Of a stretch of DNA of 64,000 nt, positions 27,533-36,527 are shown one piece after another. A program made the position numbers and the translations under genes. The DNA is taken from contig CABXGL010000001.1 of the NCBI GenBank assembly GCA_902511755.1, positions 1 to 64,000 on the forward strand, given 5' to 3'. Numbering within the stretch: the stretch's first letter is position 1; every line of letters begins with the position of its first letter. The notes beneath the pieces were generated by a model, which was not told where the DNA came from, did no database searches, and saw only the letters and a list, made by a program, of their open reading frames with translations. Source of the DNA: an uncultured Bacteroidota bacterium. Its GTDB lineage: Bacteria; Bacteroidota; Bacteroidia; Flavobacteriales; Flavobacteriaceae.

Positions 27533-28819
27533 GTTCATTAGAGATTCTATTTCTTCAATCTCTATAGGAATATTCTCCATTAGATTTATTGGATTTCCTT
27601 TTTCTTGAACTACCACATCATCTTCAAGTCTAATGCCAAAACCTTCTTTCGGAATATATATGCCAGGCTCAACTGTAAAAACATTGCTAGCTTCAATAGG
27701 CTTATTAATATCTCCATAATCATGTGTGTCTAACCCTAAATGATGTGAAGTTCCATGTGTAAAATATTTTTTAAAAGCAGGATTTTCTTTTGTTTCATTT
27801 TGTATATCAGCTTTATCAAGAAGGCCTAATTTTATAAGCTCAGAAGTCATGATTTTTCCAACTTCTGAATGATGATCTTTCCATAAAATTCCTGGACTTA
27901 ATAACTTGGCTGCTTCATTCTTTACGTATAAAACAGAGTTATATACGTCTCTTTGACGCTTGCTAAATTTTCCAGAAACAGGAATTGTTCTTGTCATATC
28001 ACTAGAATAATTTGCATATTCAGCACCAACATCTAATAATATTACTTCGCCATCCTTACATTGATTATTGTTCTCAATGTAATGAAGGATGTTTGAGTTC
28101 TTTCCTGATGCTATTATTGGAGTATAGGCAAATTTTCTTGACCTGTTTTTTAAGAATTCATGAGAGAATTCTGCCTCAATTTCATATTCCCAAACTCCTG
28201 GTTTAACAAAATTTAATATTCTTCTAAACCCCTTTTCGGTGATATTACATGCCTTTTGAATTAACTCTATTTCAATAGGCTCTTTTACAGCTCTTAGCTG
28301 TTGTAATATAGGATTACTTCTTTTATTGGCTTTTTTAGGATAATTTTTTTTAATCCATTTATTAAAACGAGCTTCTCTAGTCTCAGTTTCAACTTTTGCC
28401 CTGTAATGTTCATTGGTATTTATATAAAGTATATCCACTAAACTCATCAATTCGTCAACAATTTTTTCTAAATCTTCTATCCAGTAAACATTTTTAATTC
28501 CAGAAATTTCATACGCTTTAGTTTTGCTTAATCTTTCACCTTCCCAGTGGGTAAGTGTCTCATTTGGCTTCGTTACAAAAAGAATTTCTTGTTTAGATTT
28601 TTCTAGGTCACTATTAATTATAGCTAAAACACTTTCTTCTTGGTTAATCCCTGATAAATAAAAAATATCCCTATGTTGCTCAAATGGAAGGGTTGTATCA
28701 GCACTAACGGGGTATTGATCATTAGAACTAAAAAAAGCAATGCTTTTTGGACTCATTTTATTTTTAAACTTTTCCCTGTTTTTAATAAATAATGAGTTGT
28801 CAATTGGAAAATATTTCAT
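27524..28819 (-). CDS. pepP: Xaa-Pro aminopeptidase (aminopeptidase P, M24B)
   Basis: This 431-residue protein has the aminopeptidase P N-terminal domain (FFSSNDQYPVSADTTLPFEQHRDIFYLSG) and a C-terminal pita-bread metallopeptidase domain. The five metal ligands are visible: the two Asp in LLDVGAEYANYSSDMTRT, the His in HGTSHHLGLDTHD, and the two Glu in VEPGIYIP and GIRLEDDV. It removes N-terminal residues before proline in the cytoplasm. Length is normal. Confidence 0.93.
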   Translation of the reverse strand: MKYFPIDNSLFIKNREKFKNKMSPKSIAFFSSNDQYPVSADTTLPFEQHRDIFYLSGINQEESVLAIINSDLEKSKQEILFVTKPNETLTHWEGERLSKTKAYEISGIKNVYWIEDLEKIVDELMSLVDILYINTNEHYRAKVETETREARFNKWIKKNYPKKANKRSNPILQQLRAVKEPIEIELIQKACNITEKGFRRILNFVKPGVWEYEIEAEFSHEFLKNRSRKFAYTPIIASGKNSNILHYIENNNQCKDGEVILLDVGAEYANYSSDMTRTIPVSGKFSKRQRDVYNSVLYVKNEAAKLLSPGILWKDHHSEVGKIMTSELIKLGLLDKADIQNETKENPAFKKYFTHGTSHHLGLDTHDYGDINKPIEASNVFTVEPGIYIPKEGFGIRLEDDVVVQEKGNPINLMENIPIEIEEIESLMNSK

Positions 28820-28835
28820 TTTTATAATTAAAATT

Positions 28836-28843
28836 CAAAAATA
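28836..28843 (-). promoter_or_regulatory. Candidate -7 element (TAnnTTTG) for pepP
   Basis: Minus-strand TATTTTTG lies 17 bp upstream of the pepP start, which is compatible with a short leader. The upstream TTTG box is missing. Confidence 0.35.
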
Positions 28844-28901
28844 GTATATTTAATATACCTAAAACTTTTATACTTCATTATCAATGCTAAATATTAAACT
28901 T

Positions 28902-31733
28902 ATGAAAAATTTTTATAGCTTTTTTTTATTAACATTTTCTATTTTGATTTCTGCTCAGGTTAGTACCAATGCAGATCAAGTGATGCAAGGAATAAATTTT
29001 CAAAATCAAGCCATTGAAGAATCTATTGTAAGAAATTTAAGATTTGAAAATATCGGCCCAAGCATTATGAGTGGAAGAGTTTCAGATTTAGAAGTAAATC
29101 CTAAAAACCCTAAGGAATTTTATGTTGCTTATGCTTCGGGAGGATTATGGCATACCAACAATAACGGAAACACATTCGATCCTGTTTTTGATAATGCAAA
29201 TACTCAAAACATAGGTGATTTTGCAGTGGATTGGAAAAATAATATAATTATAGTAGGAACAGGAGAAAATAACTCTTCAAGATCATCTTATGCAGGGATA
29301 GGGATATTAAAATCATCTGATAATGGGGAAAGCTGGGAAAATATTGGATTAAGGGACTCGCACCATATAGGTAAAATAAAAATGAACCCTAAGAATCCAA
29401 ATGAAATTGTAGTAGGAGTGTTAGGGCATTTATATTCTAAAAATTCTGAAAGAGGAGTTTTTAAGACAATAAATGGAGGCAAAACATGGGAGAAAACACT
29501 CTATATTGATGATAATACTGGAATTATTGATCTTGATGTTGACCCAATGAATTTTAATGTTCAATTTGCTAGTTCTTGGGAAAGAGATAGATCACCATGG
29601 AATTTTAAGGGTAATGGAAAAAAATCTGCCATTTATAAATCTATTGATGCAGGAGAAACATGGACATTAATTTCAAATTCAAAAAGTGGATTTCCAAATG
29701 GTGAAGGGACTGGAAGAATAGGAATTTCTGTTTATGATATTAATACGATATATGCAATAGTGGATAATCAATCAAGAAGACCGCATGAAAAAGAAAAGGA
29801 GGAAAAAAAATTAAATAAAAATTCATTTGAAAAAATGTCAGCAGGTGAATTTTTGAAAATAAATGATAAAGAATTAAATGATTTTTTAAAAGCGAATGGA
29901 TTCCCCAAAAAATATGATGCTATTAATGTTAAGGAATTGGTTAAATCAAAGGAAATTTTGCCAATTGATCTTAAACTTTTCTTAGAAGATGCAAATTCTG
30001 TTATGTTTGAAACTCCTATAATAGGAGCTGAAGTTTATAGAAGTGATAACGGAGGAGTTACATGGAAAAAACAAAACTCATATTATTTAGATAATTTATA
30101 TAATACATATGGGTATTATTTTGGAAGGATTCATGTTTCTCCAACCAATAAAAATCAGATATATATTTATGGTGTTCCTTTCTTAAAGTCTAATGATGGA
30201 GGTGTTAATTATGAATCAATCGACTTTGAGAACGTACATGTAGATCATCATGATTTATGGATAAATCCAGAAGACTCAGATCATTTAATAAATGGAAATG
30301 ATGGAGGAGTAAATATGAGTTATGATGGCGGGAAAAATTGGACAAAACTTAATCAGCCTAGTGTTGGACAGTTTTATGCTATTAATGTTGATTATAGTGA
30401 CCCTTATAATGTATATGGTGGGCTTCAAGATAATGGTGTATGGATGGCAAAAAACACTTCAAAAGAAAATTTAAGGTGGCACCAAACAGGACATAATAAT
30501 TGGAAATCTATTATGGGTGGAGATGGAATGCAAATTCAAATTGACCGAAGAGATTCAAATATTATATATACAGGATCTCAATTTGGATTTTATTATAGAA
30601 TTAATAATAATTTAGGAACAAGGCAATTTATTAAACCTAAGCATGATCTGGGAGAAAAAAAATTAAGATTTAATTGGCAAACTCCCATATTACTTTCCCA
30701 TCACAATCAAGATATACTTTATTTGGGGAGTAATAAATTACATATTTCACTTAACAAAGGAGACGAATGGTCTTTTAAATCAAAAGACTTAACTAAGGGT
30801 ATAAAAATTGGAAATGTTCCTTATGGAACATTAACCACTATAGATGAATCCATTTTTAAATTTGGCAAAATTATTGTTGGATCTGATGATGGCTTGGTAA
30901 GCCTTACGACTGATGGAGGAAATACCTGGAAGGTGATTTCAAATAAATTGCCTAAAAATCTTTGGGTCAGCAGAGTTGGGTTTTCAAAACATAATGAAAA
31001 CAAGATTTATGTTTCTCTAAATGGTTATAGGTATGATGATTTTATGGGATATGTTTATGTTAGCGATGATAATGGAGAGAACTGGAAATCACTTACTGAA
31101 AACCTCCCTCTTTCTCCTGTTAACGTGATTAAAGAAGATCCAAATTTTGAAAAAATTTTATATGTGGGCACTGACAATGGTTCCTATATTAGTTTAGATA
31201 ATGGAGATAATTGGTCGCCATTTGTTAATGGCTTAAATAAGGTTGCAGTACATGATATAGTCATTCAAACAAAAGAAAATCATCTTCTTCTGGGGACGCA
31301 TGGTAGATCAATATATAAAACAGACTTGTCAGTTATTTACAATTATCTTGAAAATATTAATAAAAGCAAAAGAGGAATAGTCTTTGAAGTTAAAGATCAA
31401 AAACATTGTGGCTCTTGTGGATCTAAAAGATACAATTGGGGAGATTATTTAGATACTAAAATAAAATTCACTTTATTTTCTAAAAGCCAACAAAGCGTTG
31501 AGCTTAAATTGTATGAGAATGGGATTGTAATCTTAGATAAGGAACTTGATTTAATAAAAGGTTTTCAAAATTTTGAATTAGATTCGTATTATTCAGAGAA
31601 AACCATTAAGTCAGTATATAAGAAAAATAAAAAAAAGGAACTTGAAAAGTCAGATAATGGAAAATATTATTTTAAAAAGGGAAAATTTCTTTTAAAGATT
31701 GGAGATTATTCGGAATCATTTCAAATTAAATAA
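28902..31733 (+). CDS. Secreted BNR / Vps10-sortilin-like beta-propeller protein
   Basis: This 943-residue protein starts with a signal peptide (FYSFFLLTFSILISAQ; ATG at 28902 preferred over an in-frame ATG at 28884). It contains a ten-bladed-type propeller with many Asp-box/BNR motifs (SSDNGESWENIG, SIDAGETWTLI, RSDNGGVTWKKQ, SYDGGKNWTKL, TTDGGNTWKVI, SDDNGENWKSL, SLDNGDNWSPF). This is the Vps10/sortilin-like family seen in many Bacteroidota secreted proteins and also in xyloglucanase-like GH74 enzymes, but no catalytic pair could be confirmed. A charged helical insertion at about residues 295-370 interrupts the propeller, and a C-terminal CGSCG motif is followed by a beta-rich tail. Function is unknown. 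Confidence 0.83.
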   Translation: MKNFYSFFLLTFSILISAQVSTNADQVMQGINFQNQAIEESIVRNLRFENIGPSIMSGRVSDLEVNPKNPKEFYVAYASGGLWHTNNNGNTFDPVFDNANTQNIGDFAVDWKNNIIIVGTGENNSSRSSYAGIGILKSSDNGESWENIGLRDSHHIGKIKMNPKNPNEIVVGVLGHLYSKNSERGVFKTINGGKTWEKTLYIDDNTGIIDLDVDPMNFNVQFASSWERDRSPWNFKGNGKKSAIYKSIDAGETWTLISNSKSGFPNGEGTGRIGISVYDINTIYAIVDNQSRRPHEKEKEEKKLNKNSFEKMSAGEFLKINDKELNDFLKANGFPKKYDAINVKELVKSKEILPIDLKLFLEDANSVMFETPIIGAEVYRSDNGGVTWKKQNSYYLDNLYNTYGYYFGRIHVSPTNKNQIYIYGVPFLKSNDGGVNYESIDFENVHVDHHDLWINPEDSDHLINGNDGGVNMSYDGGKNWTKLNQPSVGQFYAINVDYSDPYNVYGGLQDNGVWMAKNTSKENLRWHQTGHNNWKSIMGGDGMQIQIDRRDSNIIYTGSQFGFYYRINNNLGTRQFIKPKHDLGEKKLRFNWQTPILLSHHNQDILYLGSNKLHISLNKGDEWSFKSKDLTKGIKIGNVPYGTLTTIDESIFKFGKIIVGSDDGLVSLTTDGGNTWKVISNKLPKNLWVSRVGFSKHNENKIYVSLNGYRYDDFMGYVYVSDDNGENWKSLTENLPLSPVNVIKEDPNFEKILYVGTDNGSYISLDNGDNWSPFVNGLNKVAVHDIVIQTKENHLLLGTHGRSIYKTDLSVIYNYLENINKSKRGIVFEVKDQKHCGSCGSKRYNWGDYLDTKIKFTLFSKSQQSVELKLYENGIVILDKELDLIKGFQNFELDSYYSEKTIKSVYKKNKKKELEKSDNGKYYFKKGKFLLKIGDYSESFQIK

Positions 31734-31825
31734 TTTTTTTAACCCAATATTTCGCTATAAGGATTACTTATTTCTTTGATACATTTAACTATAATCATTT
31801 TTTTTCATTTAGTTTGGAATAATTT

Positions 31826-31855
31826 TTTGTATAAGAAATTTGAGATGTATATTTG
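31826..31855 (+). promoter_or_regulatory. Promoter of the sdh operon
   Basis: TTTG at 31826-31829, an 18-nt spacer and TATATTTG at 31848-31855 match both boxes of the Bacteroidota housekeeping promoter. The start of transcription should be near 31861, about 12 nt before the first ATG. Confidence 0.6.
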
Positions 31856-31872
31856 TTTAACAGTTAGTGGAA

Positions 31873-32760
31873 ATGTTAAAAAAGAACTTAATAACAAATG
31901 AATTGGTAGATGATAAATGGTGGATATCTCCTCTTTTAGTGCTTTTTGGATTACTTATTTTTATGGTTTATTCTACATGGGCTGCATGGCAAGGAGAATA
32001 TTTTTGGTGGAGCGGTGGTAATGATGGGTTTGGGGGATATCTTTCTCCATTCTATTCTCCTACCGTCTATATCGATGCTTCAAAGCCTGGAATCCCACCA
32101 ATGGATCATTCCTTATTAGGTTCTTGGCCTGAATGGCTGAGTTGGCTTCCTGGACAATCCCCGGCATGGCTGATTCTTATATTTCCTTTGTCTTTCAGAT
32201 TTACATGCTATTACTATAGAAAGGCATACTATAGAGCATTTTCTTTAAATCCACCAGCTTGTGCTGTTCAGCCTATTAAAGGAATCCCTTCAAAAATTTC
32301 TGCACTTACTAATGGAAATATTAATGCTTTTAGTTCCGGAAAGAGTTATGATGGAGAAAGAGGATTATTACTTTTTCAGAATATTCATAGGTATGCTATG
32401 TATTTTGCTGTAATATTTATCTTTATATTAAGTTATGATGCATTTCTTTCATTCTTTAATGATGGAAAATTTGGGATAGGTGTTGGAACTATAGTATTAA
32501 CTATAAATCCAATTCTTCTAGGTTGTTACACTTTTGGATGTCATTCTCTAAGACATCTCGTGGGAGGAAATCTAGATTGTTACTCTTGCAGTCTATATAA
32601 AGATAAAGTGAATCATAGCAGTTGGAAGATAGTTACAATTTTAAATAGAAGACATCAATTATTTGCTTGGTTAAGTCTAGTATGGGTAGGGCTTTCTGAT
32701 GTATATGTTAGACTTGTGTCAATGGGAGTAATTGATGATATAAATACTTGGGGAATATAA
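31873..32760 (+). CDS. Succinate dehydrogenase membrane anchor, Sdh1 (mycobacterial) type
   Basis: This 295-residue integral membrane protein has about five hydrophobic helices (WWISPLLVLFGLLIFMVYS; AWLILIFPLSFRF; YAMYFAVIFIFILSYDAFL; IVLTINPILLGCYTFG; HQLFAWLSLVWVGLSDVYV) and directly precedes sdhA and sdhB. It is unlike classical SdhC/SdhD pairs and resembles the single large anchor found in Sdh1-type complexes of Actinobacteria and some Bacteroidota. A Cys/His-rich motif is present, C218, C223-H224, H228, C236 and C239 (GCHSLRHLVGGNLDCYSC). In mycobacterial Sdh1 a membrane-embedded Rieske-type cluster has been reported, and these residues are the obvious candidates here (inference). The start is ATG at 31873; a GTG two codons upstream is less likely. 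Confidence 0.82.
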   Translation: MLKKNLITNELVDDKWWISPLLVLFGLLIFMVYSTWAAWQGEYFWWSGGNDGFGGYLSPFYSPTVYIDASKPGIPPMDHSLLGSWPEWLSWLPGQSPAWLILIFPLSFRFTCYYYRKAYYRAFSLNPPACAVQPIKGIPSKISALTNGNINAFSSGKSYDGERGLLLFQNIHRYAMYFAVIFIFILSYDAFLSFFNDGKFGIGVGTIVLTINPILLGCYTFGCHSLRHLVGGNLDCYSCSLYKDKVNHSSWKIVTILNRRHQLFAWLSLVWVGLSDVYVRLVSMGVIDDINTWGI

Positions 32761-32762
32761 TT

Positions 32763-34619
32763 ATGCTTGATATATCAGGAATTAGAAGATTACAATTTGA
32801 TGTGCTAATAATAGGCGCTGGAGGGGCAGGCTTATCTGCTGCAATATCAGCATCTCAAGATAAAAAAATAAGAGTAGGACTTGTTTGTAAATCGCTTTTA
32901 GGAAAAGCACATACTGTAATGGCTGAAGGAGGAATGGCTGCAGCATTAGGAAATGTAGATAATCGAGATGATTGGAAAATACATTTCAGAGATACTATGC
33001 GGGGAGGAAAAATGCTTAATAATTGGAAGATGGCTGAAATACATGCAAAAGATTCTCCTAAGAGAGTAAGGGAATTAGAGCATTGGGGAGCAGTCTTTGA
33101 CAGGACCAGAGATGGTCTTATTAATCAAAGAAATTTTGGAGGACATAGATATCCTAGATTAGCTCACGTAGGAGATAGAACTGGACTAGAGATGATTAGA
33201 ACTCTGCAAGATCATGGAATTCATCAAGGTATAGACATTCATATGGAATGTACTGCATTAGATATTTTAAAAGACAAATCTGGTAAAGTAGCGGGAATTG
33301 TATGTATGTATAGAGAAACAGGTGAATTTATAATATTCGAGACTAAATCTTTAATATTTGCTACTGGTGGTGCTGGAAAATCTTGGGAGGTAACATCTAA
33401 TAGTTGGGAATATACTGGAGATGGTTTTGGAATGGCATTTGAAGCAGGTGCTGAGTTGATAGATATGGAATTTAATCAATTTCATCCAACAGGAATGGTT
33501 TGGCCTCCATCAGTAAAAGGTATTTTGGTTACTGAAGGAGTTCGTGGTGAAGGAGGAATACTTAAAAACAATAAAGGTGAAAGATTCATGTTTGACTATA
33601 TACCAGAAAAATTTGCTAATGAAACTGCTGATTCTGTAGAAGAGGCTGCTAGATGGCTTGCGGGAGATAAAGATGCCAGAAGACCACCTGAATTATTAAC
33701 TAGAGATGTTGTTGCTAGAGCAATCAATGCTGAGGTTAAGGCAGGTAGGGGATCAAAGCATGGAGGTGCTTATTTGGATATAGCCACACAAAGATCATCT
33801 GAAGATATAAAGAAAAAGCTTCCATCTATGTACCATCAATTCAAGATATTGGCTGAACTAGATATTACTAAACAACCTATGGAAGTTGGGCCAACATGTC
33901 ACTACTTTATGGGAGGTATTAAAGTAGATGCTGAGACATCTATGACGACAGTAGATGGACTATTTGCTTGTGGTGAGGCTGCTGGCGGAATGCATGGTGC
34001 TAACAGGCTTGGCGGAAATTCTTTATCAGACCTTCTTGTCTTTGGAAACTTATCTGGAATTCAATCTGCAAAATATTCAAATAAATTAAAATCTATGCCT
34101 AAAGCAGATGATGATGATATTAAAAGAATTATTAAAAATGCAACATCTATTTTAAATAGAGAGAAGGGGAATAATCCTTATTTAATACATGAGGATCTTC
34201 AAAAGAACATGCAAGACAACGTTGGTATTATTAGAACTAAGAAGGACATTCAAGATGGAATTAATAAAATTGAAGAAATGAAATTACAATTTCAAGATGT
34301 TAAAGCTCCAGGATCAAGTCAGTTTAATCCAGGATGGCACGAAGCTCTAGCGCTTAGAAATTTACTTATTTCTTCAGAATCTGTTGCAAGATCTGCTCTA
34401 TTAAGAGAAGAGAGTAGAGGCGCACATACAAGAGAAGATTTTCCTTCTGAGGAGGATGAATGGTTACATTATAATATCATCAGTAAAAAAGGGGTTAATG
34501 GAGAAATGCAAACAATTAAAGTTAAAAGATCTGAGCCGGACAACGAACTAAAAAGAATTGCAAACTCCTCTATAGAGGACTTAGAGAAAGAGGTTAAAAT
34601 TGATCACAATAAAGTATAA
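32763..34619 (+). CDS. sdhA: Succinate dehydrogenase flavoprotein subunit
   Basis: This 618-residue flavoprotein has the N-terminal FAD fold (VLIIGAGGAGLSAA), the His for covalent FAD in GKAHTVMAEGGMAAALG, the conserved HVGDRTG and EFNQFHPTGMVWP, and the catalytic Arg/His motif REESRGAHTREDFP. It oxidises succinate to fumarate, or the reverse, as part of the respiratory complex. The start at 32763 (ATG) comes 2 bp after the anchor's stop; a TTG at 32748 is upstream in frame but unlikely. The sdhB gene follows 8 bp later. Confidence 0.95.
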   Translation: MLDISGIRRLQFDVLIIGAGGAGLSAAISASQDKKIRVGLVCKSLLGKAHTVMAEGGMAAALGNVDNRDDWKIHFRDTMRGGKMLNNWKMAEIHAKDSPKRVRELEHWGAVFDRTRDGLINQRNFGGHRYPRLAHVGDRTGLEMIRTLQDHGIHQGIDIHMECTALDILKDKSGKVAGIVCMYRETGEFIIFETKSLIFATGGAGKSWEVTSNSWEYTGDGFGMAFEAGAELIDMEFNQFHPTGMVWPPSVKGILVTEGVRGEGGILKNNKGERFMFDYIPEKFANETADSVEEAARWLAGDKDARRPPELLTRDVVARAINAEVKAGRGSKHGGAYLDIATQRSSEDIKKKLPSMYHQFKILAELDITKQPMEVGPTCHYFMGGIKVDAETSMTTVDGLFACGEAAGGMHGANRLGGNSLSDLLVFGNLSGIQSAKYSNKLKSMPKADDDDIKRIIKNATSILNREKGNNPYLIHEDLQKNMQDNVGIIRTKKDIQDGINKIEEMKLQFQDVKAPGSSQFNPGWHEALALRNLLISSESVARSALLREESRGAHTREDFPSEEDEWLHYNIISKKGVNGEMQTIKVKRSEPDNELKRIANSSIEDLEKEVKIDHNKV

Positions 34620-34627
34620 TCTACAAT

Positions 34628-35386
34628 ATGAAGGAAAGAGATTTTAAAATATATAGAGGAGATGATGAAAAGGGCGAATTAGTTGGCTATAAGTGTAATG
34701 TCTCAGAGGGAATGGTCGTTTTGGATGTGATTCATAGAATTCAGGCAGATCAAGCCAATGATCTTGCATGCAGATGGAATTGTAAAGCAGGAAAATGTGG
34801 TTCATGCAGTGTTGAAATTAATGGCAAACCAAGACTTGCTTGTATGACAAGAATGAACGAGTTTGAAGAAGACAAAACTATTATAATTACCCCTTTGAAA
34901 TCTTTTCCAGTTATGAGAGATATTGTCACGGATGTCTCATGGAATTATAAACAAAATCAAAAAATATTGCCTTTCTCTCCTTCCAAAAAAGACAAAGAGA
35001 AAGACTTTGTTATGATGCAAAAGGATGTAGACAGAGTTCAGCATTTTAGAAAGTGTATAGAGTGTTACCTGTGTCAAAATATGTGCCATGTAATAAGAGA
35101 TAATGAAGGAAAGGGGAAATTTGCTGGTCCAAGATTTATGGTTAGACTTGCGAGTTTAGAAATGCATCCAATGGATAGAGCCGATAGAATTAAAGAAATA
35201 AAAGAAGAACATGGATCAGGCATGTGCAATATAACTAGATGTTGTACTGAGGTATGTCCTGAAGAAATTCAAATTACTGACGATGCTATAATTCCACTTA
35301 AAGAAAGGGTTGTTGACAGATATTATGACCCTGTTATGATGCTTTTTAATAAGCTTTTTGGCAAGAAAAAAAAAGTTACTGATTAA
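34628..35386 (+). CDS. sdhB: Succinate dehydrogenase iron-sulfur subunit
   Basis: This 252-residue protein has a ferredoxin-like N-terminal domain with CRWNCKAGKCGSC plus a later Cys in RLAC for a [2Fe-2S] cluster. Its C-terminal domain carries CIECYLCQNMC and CNITRCCTEVCPE for further clusters. It passes electrons from the flavin to the quinone or membrane cluster. The length and Cys pattern match the Sdh1-type SdhB. Confidence 0.95.
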   Translation: MKERDFKIYRGDDEKGELVGYKCNVSEGMVVLDVIHRIQADQANDLACRWNCKAGKCGSCSVEINGKPRLACMTRMNEFEEDKTIIITPLKSFPVMRDIVTDVSWNYKQNQKILPFSPSKKDKEKDFVMMQKDVDRVQHFRKCIECYLCQNMCHVIRDNEGKGKFAGPRFMVRLASLEMHPMDRADRIKEIKEEHGSGMCNITRCCTEVCPEEIQITDDAIIPLKERVVDRYYDPVMMLFNKLFGKKKKVTD

Positions 35387-35419
35387 ATTTTATCTCGGGA
35401 TTTTTTGATAAAGTCATCT

Positions 35420-35468
35420 TTACAATAAACATTGTAATTAATGAAAAATTTTAATTAGTTAGCTAATT
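35420..35468. terminator. Weak hairpins between convergent sdhB and the paraoxonase-like gene
   Basis: Two short inverted repeats lie here: TTACAAT/ATTGTAA (35420-35437) and AATTAG/CTAATT (35453-35468), the latter running into the stop of the minus-strand gene. Both are AT-rich and lack a long T run, so termination strength is doubtful. Confidence 0.25.
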
Positions 35469-36515
35469 TTCTGTTTCAAGAATTAAGAAATGTTCATCCA
35501 TTACATTTCCTGTAAAAATAAGATTCCCAAAAGGAGCTGCAACAGTTGATCCTGACATAGTATCCCCCATTTCAATATAAACTTGTTCTATCAAATAATT
35601 TTCTTTTTCTATATAATTGATTTTTATAATTTCTGATGGAGCGATTTTTTGATCACCATTTGCATAAAAATTGAAATGTAATAAACTAGGGTGTGCGCCT
35701 ATCCAAAGGTTATTTTCTGAATCAAATTCAATATTATCCACTCCGGTATTGCAATAAATATTTTCAATAAATGTTAAGGAATGGTCGTCATTTTTTTGAT
35801 ACACTTTGACTAAGAATTCTCTTATTGAGGCTACAAACACTAAATTTCTTTTAGTGTCAAAATTAATCCCATTTGCATAGGCAATTTTATTTGCAACTTC
35901 AATAAAATTTATTCCGTCAAAATAAACAACATTAGACATTGCCAACCCCAAGTAATCTTCAGCTAAACGCTTTATGCCATCTTTATATTTATGGTCATTC
36001 GTAAAATAAAATCGATTGTCATCTAATAAAACAATATCATTTGGGCTATATATAAGCTCATGTTCTAATGTTTTTTTATGAGTTAATTTTGTTCCAAATA
36101 ATTCAAAAAGTTCTATAAACTCTCCTTCTATAGTATGATTTATAGCAGCGATTATACTTATACTATCTTTTTTAAAAATTGAAATTCCGTGGGGTGCAAA
36201 TGGTTTTTTAAAATTTCCTGTAAGATGGATGGGCTCGTAATTTTTGTTTTTCAAATCTAAAAAATATAATCCTCCAGTTTCTTGTTCAGTCTTTGGAAAA
36301 CTTTTTCTAGCTGTAGAAGATATAATGGCAAAACTGTCTATCTTGTTAATAGTAATATCTTCTGCTCCTGTTAAATTTACTTTTTTTAATATTTTCCCTT
36401 CAAACTTATTTTCTATAGCCCTAAAAAACCCGGTACTCCAAAAAATATTAATAATAAATAAAACAAGTAAAACTAAAATTAATAGTAGAATTCTTTTATT
36501 TAAGATTATTTTCAT
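35463..36515 (-). CDS. Paraoxonase/arylesterase-like six-bladed beta-propeller protein
   Basis: This 350-residue protein has one N-terminal membrane anchor (ILLLILVLLVLFIINIFW) and a periplasmic six-bladed propeller. Calcium-ligand motifs typical of the paraoxonase/arylesterase (PON) family can be seen: TGAEDI, PHGISIF, SPNDIV, YANGINFD and VDNIEFD, with GSTVAAPFG near the C-terminus. PON-like enzymes hydrolyse lactones or aryl esters. The substrate in this organism is unknown. An SMP-30/gluconolactonase-like assignment is a looser alternative. It lies 12 bp downstream of the Ig-like lipoprotein gene on the same strand. Confidence 0.8.
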   Translation of the reverse strand: MKIILNKRILLLILVLLVLFIINIFWSTGFFRAIENKFEGKILKKVNLTGAEDITINKIDSFAIISSTARKSFPKTEQETGGLYFLDLKNKNYEPIHLTGNFKKPFAPHGISIFKKDSISIIAAINHTIEGEFIELFELFGTKLTHKKTLEHELIYSPNDIVLLDDNRFYFTNDHKYKDGIKRLAEDYLGLAMSNVVYFDGINFIEVANKIAYANGINFDTKRNLVFVASIREFLVKVYQKNDDHSLTFIENIYCNTGVDNIEFDSENNLWIGAHPSLLHFNFYANGDQKIAPSEIIKINYIEKENYLIEQVYIEMGDTMSGSTVAAPFGNLIFTGNVMDEHFLILETEN

Positions 36516-36527
36516 TCCTAATTAATT

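Noticed and set aside
28884-28901. Earlier ATG for the BNR protein
   Set aside because: The later ATG places the signal peptide directly at the start; the extra residues look non-signal.
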